From Tricholoma matsutake (Eukaryota; Basidiomycota; Agaricomycetes; Agaricales; Tricholomataceae), in contig AP026550.1 of NCBI GenBank assembly GCA_026075535.2, positions 7,626,001-7,690,000 on the forward strand: a DNA stretch of 64,000 bases, given 5' to 3'. This document shows positions 57,160 to 64,000 of this stretch, one piece after another. Position numbers and translations under genes: made by a program. Under the pieces are notes generated by a model. It saw only the letters and a program-made list of their open reading frames with translations. It had not been told where the DNA came from and made no database searches. The first letter of the stretch is position 1. Each line of letters starts with the position of its first letter.

Positions 57160-58497
57160 TGATAGGTCCACCTTGTTGTTCAAGCTCGGAAAACACATCT
57201 GCAATCGTTGTCAAAGCTCTATGAACCCATACAAACCCCTCTGAAGCTCTACAAACCCCTCCGAAGCCCTACGAACCTCTATGAACCTCTACAAAGTCAC
57301 GAGAATGCTTCAAAATTCTTTGCAATACTTCGAAATTCTTCGTATGCCTTTGGCTGCCATAGTACAATTCCCCCGACCTTCATACAGTTCAGGATATACA
57401 CTTGGAACATCGTCGATGAGTTCCAAACCAGTTTCGAGCAATATCACAGCAATATCGGCCTTTGAACAAGTCCAATATTTCCTCGACTGACTTCGAAAAT
57501 CAACGAACATCAAAAATTGACATTGGACACTATATTGCTATCCAAATGGTCATTGCAAACATGCCAGACATATCCCCTACCATTGTCAAACAATATTGCA
57601 CCAATTTCGGGCCACTAACAAAGTCCGAAGAATCTTTGAAAATCTTCAAAAAACATCGAACCTTGAAAAACATCTTTGGACACAGTATTTCCTATTCGAA
57701 TGATCTTTGGATGCATGCTGGACACATGGGACACTATCTTGAGTATATCAAACACATTTCGACTGCATGTGCATGCATACAATCCACTCGAAGCAGTTTC
57801 TGATGTTTTATTCAATTTATAACAAGGACAGTCTGCTTTTAGCTATTCTTTTTTATTATTTCTTCATCATGTGTTATATTCACCCTTTCTAGGCTCGCTT
57901 TATTGTTCTGATATACTTATATTGTCTTTTGCCTCATGTTCTCTAGCCTTTTTAGGTACTTTCTTTATTTTATATAAAAAGATGTACTAGATACAAAGAA
58001 AAACAAGAAAGTCATCATCTTCCTCCTAGATCACAGTGATTTGAGAGTTCAGTTTAGTCTTATTCAGTCCGAAGTTTGGTATTTTATGCTAAACTTCCTC
58101 GAAATTCCTTGAAATTCCTCGAGATTTCTTGCATTACACTATTTTTGCTCTCATTTCCCTCGATTAACTGTTGCTTTGCTTCTACTACTCGTTTAGTCCC
58201 CTGTTCTTGCATCCAAACATATTTGCGCACTCGAAATTCCTTGAGACTTCTTCGAAAAAACCTCGAAAAATATCGCAACACCTTGAAAATCATCGCAACA
58301 CCTCGAAAAATATTGCAAGTCCTCGAAACACATTCTTTTAGCTTCGAACTGCTTCGACAAGCAGTTGTTTTATGACTATTTGATGGTCGGTCTGACAGGT
58401 GACATCTAGAGGGCCTTGCATCCTTCCTCTGACTTGTGTTATACCATCCAAAGCCATTTAGTAGGTTTTGTTTGGGTTTCTGGGTTGAGCATCATCA
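57160..58497 (+). repeat. Solo gypsy LTR in copia pol (1338 bp)
   Basis: Begins TGATAGGTCCACCTTGTTG and ends GGGTTGAGCATCATCA. Flanks CCGC (57156-57159) and CTGC (58498-58501) fit a 4-bp duplication with a CpG transition. Repeated CTACAAACCCCT and CCTCGAAA phrases occur inside. Confidence 0.85.
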
Positions 58498-58720
58498 CTG
58501 CCCAATCAGGAAATCATGATCATATACTGACCATTGATCATGATCGTGATGTCAATCATTCAACAACCTTAACCTGGGTGATCAGGCACATCAACTCCAA
58601 GCCTTAATTTCAGAGATGATGGATTTTGATCCTGAGTCGCTTCAATTTGAGGATGAACCCAAAACTTGGGAAGAGGCAAAGAATTCAAGGGATGCAGAAC
58701 AATGGCGGGCAGGGTATCTA

Positions 58721-59000
58721 CAAATTGTCCACATCATACCACCCACAAACAGATGGTTCCTCAGAGTGGTCGAACAAAATGGTCGTCCAATGCCTGCATT
58801 TTCATGTTGAACACAACCAAAAAGGATGGGCAAAGGCATTGCCTAAGGTTTGATTTGATATCATGAACTCCATCAATGCATCAACAGGTGTATCTCCATT
58901 TGAAATGAAGACTGGATGATCACCATGACTCATCCCACTGCTTATTGCACCAACGACCTCTGGCTACCTTGGTCTGAACTGCTGGAAACCAAAGCATTGG
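58721..59000 (+). pseudogene. Gypsy integrase fragment fused to copia
   Basis: KLSTSYHPQTDGSSEWSNK, VVQCLHFHVEHNQKGWAKAL and FDIMNSINASTGVSPFEMK follow the copia reading without a gap. YHPQTDG is the classical block near the third catalytic acid of gypsy integrases. A stop lies before FDIMNS. No LTR or duplication marks the junction. Confidence 0.82.
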
Positions 59001-60129
59001 CAACTTACAAAGCGGACAACTGATTCACACACACACCTCACCGCATCTCATTTGGGAACAATTTTTCCTTTTTTTTTTCAAGAGGGTATAGGCAAGGGTA
59101 AGATAATTCTCTACTTATCTTACCATTAGTCTGGATTAATTGGCACGCATCCGAAGGGTGCTCTTTTCAGATCACATGTTGGCACATGTTGATTTCCCTT
59201 TTATGGTCATCTGGCTGGGCACATCTCTACCAAAACCTCTTGAACGGCACTGCAATCATATATGAACTGTATTATTGGCAGGCAGATGTTTTCCAAGGTC
59301 TAGATAGCAGTAAATATCCTCGCAATCACACAAAACAGTAAGAATTCATAGGAGGCTCCATCACATGACTGAGGTTCAGGTATCAGTGACTGGATTGTAT
59401 CTTGAGCTCTAATGGGGCTGAATATTACAGGGTGGCATATTACCAGAGGGTCTTAGTGCGAAATGCAGAGAACAGTGTGGAATTTGTCCTTTCAACCCAT
59501 CAATTGTAGGGATGTGGCTGAAAAAGGAAATTCAACACGTGCCTTCACGTGCATCGGAAAGAGCAGGCTTCCGGCCGTGCCAATTATGTAAGTCAGACTA
59601 CAATTGAAGTAGATCGACTGTCATCGACATCATTGTTGTCTGACTATGGGAGACTATCTTACCATTTCCTTCTCTTCCGGACACCTTACACATTCATACG
59701 ATTACAAATACACGCGATCACGTGCCTTCTTGTTGACCTCGCGATTCATGTCTTCGATAGCCCTCAGTTTCTTACAATCATAACAGATTCCTATTTATCT
59801 CGCTGCGTTCCCCTAAGTAACGGAAACACCAGAGTGTTTCCGTTACAGTCACACAATGTTATGTGTTGCTTTTAACTAGTTTTTAACGACCATGTTGACT
59901 TTTGATTTTGCTTCACTTTTTTCAATGGCTTCTGGGGTTAATCGTAGCAGACATATGTGTAGTAAACATGCATATCAGTGATACCCAAGATAATCCGTAG
60001 AGAAATGAGCATTGTGGAAAGTCACTAAAAATATTTTTCATATCTGGTCATTTTTCATATCTGGGCCAATGATAGTAGTACCTAACGAAAACTAACCATC
60101 AATACGAAAATAATGAGAAGCTAAGCTTT
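59001..60129. other. Unassigned sequence with a hairpin
   Basis: No recognised gene. A frame at 59549-59875 has no known motif. A 30-base hairpin lies at 59817-59846. The first 400 bases may be more decayed gypsy sequence. Confidence 0.4.
59817..59846. other. Perfect hairpin, 13-bp stem
   Basis: GTAACGGAAACAC, loop CAGA, GTGTTTCCGTTAC. It could be a terminator-like stem, a transposon end junction or a recombination site; context does not decide. Confidence 0.7.
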
Positions 60130-60941
60130 TCAGCCCTTCTTCTTCTTCTTCACCTCTACCTCATTATCATTTGCCCCGTCCATCTCGTCATTCCTCCTCT
60201 TTGGCACGAGACGCTGAATCAAATTAACAAGGAAGTTTCCCCTGTCCATCTTTTCCTTACAATGATCCATGTTTAAATTAACGACCGGACTTTTTTGTTT
60301 ATGTGGTTTGGCTGGAAACGTTGCCAAAACGCGTAAAAAAGGAAGTCCATCTGGGAACCATCTTTCATCATCATTGATCCGGCCGAGTTTACTAACAATT
60401 TCAATAATCTCTTGACGGAAAAAAAGGCCAGTCCATTTTCTGTTAGGAATGGTTACAAATGTGAGAGACCACACCTTGAAGTGAGCTCACCTTCGTATAA
60501 AAATTGGAGGCTATCAAGGTAGAGGCGGCTTTATCCTGTTGTTCTTCGGATAGGCTCCGCTGAGATCAGAATTTGGCCTGAACGATAACACAAAGGACCC
60601 TTCCATCGGGCAACCGGATGAAAAAAAACAAGATCGGGACCTAATAAATTGTCGGGGACGCACATCAGCGTATACGGCTTGCAGAACCAATCGACAGTCT
60701 CCTCGGCATTCTTTGGATCGCAGCTGAGGCTACTTGATCTCCCACTCTTTCTTTATCACTTTCTGCAGGTGACCCACTGTCTTACTTTTTCGGATGTCGA
60801 CGGGGAAGGGCTTATCGGATTTGTTGGGAATCCAACAGAAGAGTTTGAACTCGTCATCTGAACCAATGATTGAGCAATTTTTACTCGTCTGACTGCTGAT
60901 TGCTTACCGGTCTTTGATCGCTCAGGCAGATTGGAATCCAT
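60130..60941 (-). CDS. Crinkler (CRN)-like effector gene, probably damaged or truncated
   Basis: Exon 1 (60941 down to about 60908) encodes MDSNLPERSKT. After a 50-nt GT-AG intron comes DEFKLFCWIPNKSDKPFPVD and IRKSKTVGHLQKVIKKEWEI. The KLFCW...FPVDI..SKTVG.L...IKKE pattern is that of the Crinkler N-terminal ubiquitin-like header domain. After a TAG at about 60739 the reading continues in another frame (CDPKNAEETVDWFCKPYTLM). Later exon pieces are SEEQQDKAASTLIASNFYTK (with an intron donor GTGAGC at about 60485) and 60439-60130: KWTGLFFRQEIIEIVSKLGR, GLPFLRVLATFPAKP and a basic end KKKKKG. CRN proteins are modular and many act in the nucleus. The usual effector C-terminal domain is not recognised. 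Exon borders are approximate and a frameshift is likely. Confidence 0.6.
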
Positions 60942-61211
60942 TGACCAAGTGGAAGTGGGGCTGATTGAGGAGTGATGAATTCAATAAGGGCAAGTAGGCA
61001 GCAAGTTATGACGGTGATGGCAGGTGTGAGCGAATAAGCCACTGGAGGAGTTGATCACATGTACATGTTGTGTATATGTTGACAATGGATGACTTTCCGT
61101 AACGCTAACTTGAATATCTAACTCCAAATTCACGTTGCTAAGGAGTATACGAGACACTCTCTTTGACTCTCACTGCACTCACTAAGACCCCCCTCACGGT
61201 GAATAACCCAA
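60942..61211. other. Short spacer between the Crinkler-like gene and RT element copy B
   Basis: 270 bases upstream of the Crinkler-like start, without a recognised motif; it would contain that gene's promoter. Confidence 0.4.
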
Positions 61212-64000
61212 TATATGCACTCTTGGGGACTCGGAGGACAGATAGTTGAGAAGACCCCTTTACGGCATCACATGTTAAGCACGTGTTGCATCACATCCAA
61301 CACGCGACGCCTTATCGTCTGCTTACTCCCGCATTGCAATGATCGCAGTAATTAATAGTAATCGTATCAGCAAGCTAGACCATCAGTTACTTGACTACCG
61401 ACAATCTCCCTGCGCAGCACCGGACAGGTACTTATATTTCTTCGACTTTAGAATTCCCATACTGTCATCGGCTCATGGCCAACCGCAAGTCTGCGTCCCA
61501 GAAAACAGCAGGAGGAGGAGCATCACGGTCTGCTAACCTCAAACCTGCAAATAAGAATAGTACAGGAAATCGTGCTCTTTCACTTCCATTGCACTAACGT
61601 ACTCTCAGTATCGTCGAATCAACCATCAGCCCCCAAGGCCCAGACCCGTAGATCTGATATCCCTGCCCGCGAAAACACAGCGGACTAATGCGTGTCGCCA
61701 GATACTTCACCCAAACCCCAACAACCACCTCCGGCTGCCAATCGTCCAACAAACGGAACGAAACGTGAGCCTCTAAGCCTCAACACTTTCAACCACCACT
61801 CATGTTCTTCATTTCAGCTCAAGGTACCGGTAATGGGCCTCCCAAATCCCAAGGTTCTGCTGGGGCATCTTGGTTTTTTGGAGGAGGTGAGCATCAGGGA
61901 ATTGGCACTTGCCCACATGAACTTTGTCGGCCTACGTGGTCTACACTGATCCTGTAGGCAAGGCCCAAATTCCTGATGAGCATATTAGGGCATACGCCTT
62001 CTTATCCCTTGTATTCCAATCACTAGCGGAAGCAACGTCTGGACATAAGACATCTCAAGATCGATCAACGTCCCAGGCTGCGCGTAAGTCCTCCAGAGTA
62101 TTCTCTTCCTTTCCAGGAACCGAATATCCACAGCTAAGCATACTGGAAACGGATCAAACAACCTTCAGAAAGTGCAAGGACAGCTGCTGCATACAGACAA
62201 TCTTTCTTTGAAACCCAAGACACGGAAACCTAAAGATCCTCACCCCCTCACTGGAGGTAAGTCTTATCGCCTTGTCATGCTTATACAATCCATTAGGTCA
62301 TTCCCCAGCCCAGAACCCAGATGGTACGTTTCAGTGGCTAGATATATCGCTTGTTTAGTTATTTCCACTCTGGCAGCACGCGCACACTTTCGGCATGAGA
62401 CACTGTCTCCGACATCTAACAAAGGCAAGTTTTCGGTTTTATAACATCATGTCTGTTGATGCTTAATTATCACGATAAGGTGACAATAACGTCGGTTCGA
62501 AGCTCTCAAGTTTGGCTGAGGATCGATCTCGGGGACGGGGCGAACCATTCCCTAGCCCGCCCAAGAAAGACCCGACTCCTGCAAGTAACAAGGGTACGCT
62601 TCAATGGCTAGATATACTTGTTTTCATATTTCTGTTTTTGCAGCACAAGAGACGTTTTCAGCCTCTACTAAAGGCAAGCCTTGTACATCTTATAATGTCA
62701 CGTCTGCTGGTGCTAAATCATCACGATAAGGCAACAATCACAAGGTCCCTTCGAAACCTTGTGCTGACGATGGACGGGGCGAACCTTCTCTTCTCAAGAG
62801 GATGCCTCTGCCTCACGCAGTGAAAACGTCACTGTCAATTTTGGCTGAAGCGCCGCAGCTGCTGTCGGTTTACGCTGGATGTAAGGGTGCCATCTTCAAT
62901 GTCCCTCTACTTAGTCAAATCTGTATCATTCAGCAAAAGGTACTGGGAACCGACCTTCTGACTCGACGAATATGAAAACGTCTGGATGTATGTCCCTCCA
63001 TTGTCATTGTCTTATGCATACATGGTCAAATCTACCTCTCAGCTAAACATAACTCTTCAAATGGGTCCCATCACAAATCTTCGAGTTCAAGTGCTAAGAA
63101 TATGTCTACAAGCAAACAGGTCCAAGCTACGAAGAAACCTCCTCCAAGTCCGAACAAAGGTAGGGATATACACCATCCATCTCCTAGAGAGAAGTTAGCA
63201 ATGATTAGATGTCACTTTATCAGCCAAAGGTCTTGAGAATCTCCCAAACGGGTCTCAGACTCATCAAATTCGGGTGTCAGATTCTTCAAAGTGTAAACTT
63301 TTTTGTTCGTTATCTATGCTTGGATAATCACAACCATTTTAATAGCAAAAGGCACCGGAAACGCTGTCATTATTCCAGCAAAGAACAAGCAAGGTAAATG
63401 TTATTGAGGTTATCGACATCACATGGACTCAAACTTGTTTCTACTATAGGCGTCATGGGTGCGTCCCAAAAGCCCCAGGCAGCGACGGTGCCAGCCCTGA
63501 GCCTTAGAGGACTGCTGAACAACGTTTCATCTTTCTCCCGTTGGACTAAGTCGGCACCCCCCATTGATAGGCATGTTCAAGCTACAAACGAACCAAGGCA
63601 AGGTGAGTGTACCCCTTCACCCTCTCGTTTCGCATATTTGATCCTGACCATTAGCAGGGGACTCCCGAAAACCATTGGCTTCCACTCATCAAGCGCCAAA
63701 GTCGAGCAAAGGTAAAACCTTCTTGTCAAATCCGGTTAGTATGAGCTGAAGGGCCTTCACTTGTCAGGTGATGGTAGCTCGTCGAAATCTCACCATGCAC
63801 AGATCTTGTCCTTGACGTCGCCCGGACACAAGCGCACTGAACTATCGGAGAAGGAAGTTGTCTTGTCGACGGAGCGCGTAAAGAATGGACCACGCGATGC
63901 GCGAGATGTGTCGGACAAAACGAATACATGTAAGCTGTTGCGATCGCTTCCACTCATGTAGCTGAACCGAAGCACCAGCGAGTGGTAAGATGAAGGCCGG
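61212..64000 (+). mobile_element. Retroelement with multi-exon 5' region, copy B (partial)
   Basis: Collinear with 44808 to about 49500. It lacks about 1.25 kb (copy A 45915-47166), about 80 bp (copy A near 47965-48048) and about 0.57 kb (copy A 48304-48870). Elsewhere it is nearly identical. The RT should lie beyond the window edge. Confidence 0.85.
61475..64000 (+). CDS. Multi-exon 5' region of RT gene, copy B (partial)
   Basis: Start MANRKSASQKTAGGGASRSA at 61475. The first introns and the phase-1 exon pattern are the same as in copy A, with an extra codon pair in the exon at 61704 (SPKPQQPPPAANRP). Only one full tandem exon-intron unit plus part of another is present, at 62320-62800. Runs off the right edge, so completeness cannot be judged. 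Confidence 0.5.

Larger units (their letters stand above)
53099..58720 (+). mobile_element. Ty1/copia retrotransposon, 3' truncated
   Basis: A 5' LTR (53099-53426), a half-tRNA-iMet type primer site and gag-pol remnants are present. A hAT MITE (53843-54678) lies in gag and a solo gypsy LTR (57160-58497) in pol. It breaks off at about 58720 against a gypsy integrase fragment; RT, RNase H and the 3' LTR are missing. Confidence 0.87.
53612..58720 (+). pseudogene. Copia gag-pol
   Basis: Gag starts MTESSPPLVTPFKLSVQYSG at 53612 and is cut by a stop and the MITE. It resumes at 54687, and at 54906-55655 shows a zinc knuckle (CGNPTCKKMGHSTKYC) with GGGMAGKMIEESVAARRAAQ. The protease site is FPFIIDTGMTVHISPD (about 55590-55630). 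GAG-pre-integrase LETWHRCLGHANYQSLWDMA and the zinc cysteines KCESCVLGKQTKTP lie at 55990-56130. The integrase core starts KVWVDLLGPHAVKSHTGNSY and YITDN, then decays. The end of integrase (VLIGYDPKSKSYQCYNRATR, YHVRFLESH) is at 56714-56820. After the solo LTR, WEEAKNSRDAEQWRAGYL marks the approach to RT, where the element stops. The D-T-G protease site is intact, but many stops and shifts follow. Confidence 0.88.

Noticed and set aside
1..64000. rRNA, tRNA, CRISPR array, bacterial operon features
   Set aside because: None seen. The many repeats are eukaryotic transposon repeats, and the introns and families are fungal.

Overview
The window looks like a transposon graveyard from a filamentous basidiomycete, probably an agaricomycete. 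The evidence is 50-60 nt GT-AG introns, Ty3/gypsy chromodomain elements, DUF659-type hAT and Tnp2-type CACTA transposons, and a Crinkler-like gene. I see no intact ordinary host gene, rRNA, tRNA or CRISPR array. Almost every base can be placed in nested mobile elements, and many insertion sites can be resolved to the base by target-site duplications (TSDs).

Layout. 1-4445: 3' part of a decayed chromodomain gypsy element with its 3' LTR. 4503-26256: gypsy element G2 (+), whose 5' LTR is split by a second copy of the same family, G1 (5220-15662, - strand), giving a roughly 10 kb inverted repeat. Both copies carry gag, protease, RT-RNase H and integrase, an internal duplicate of the polypurine tract, and a spliced gene on the opposite strand between integrase and the 3' LTR. 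A solo LTR of a sister family sits in the G2 pol. The G2 target seems to be a copia fragment (4446-4502 plus 26257-26480). 26481-29244: unassigned sequence and a Pro/Thr-type minisatellite between 100-bp inverted repeats.

29253-43779: a 2.66-kb hAT element whose transposase ORF is cut by an 11.86-kb CACTA element (31167-43029, TSD TGT). The CACTA element holds a Tnp2 transposase (itself broken by a solo LTR), an Spt5-like NGN/KOW gene, two further spliced genes, a 125-bp satellite and a 602-bp palindrome between the transposase and the Spt5-like gene. This element is the best candidate for an unusual multi-gene system.

43788-51500: GC-richer sequence with a retroelement gene made of many short symmetric phase-1 exons followed by a YVDD reverse transcriptase. 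Its 5' half recurs at 61212-64000, where it runs off the window. 51755-53054: a non-autonomous hAT-like element with a 158-bp tandem repeat. 53099-58720: a copia element interrupted by an 836-bp hAT MITE and a solo LTR, fused to a gypsy integrase fragment. 60130-60941: a Crinkler-type effector-like gene on the - strand.

How it fits together: repeated insertion into older elements, then CpG-type transition decay. LTR pairs and TSDs differ mainly by CG to TG/CA, and several in-frame TGA stops fall where an Arg codon (CGA) is expected. Domain calls were made by reading translated motifs; no database search was possible, so family names rest on motif recognition from memory.
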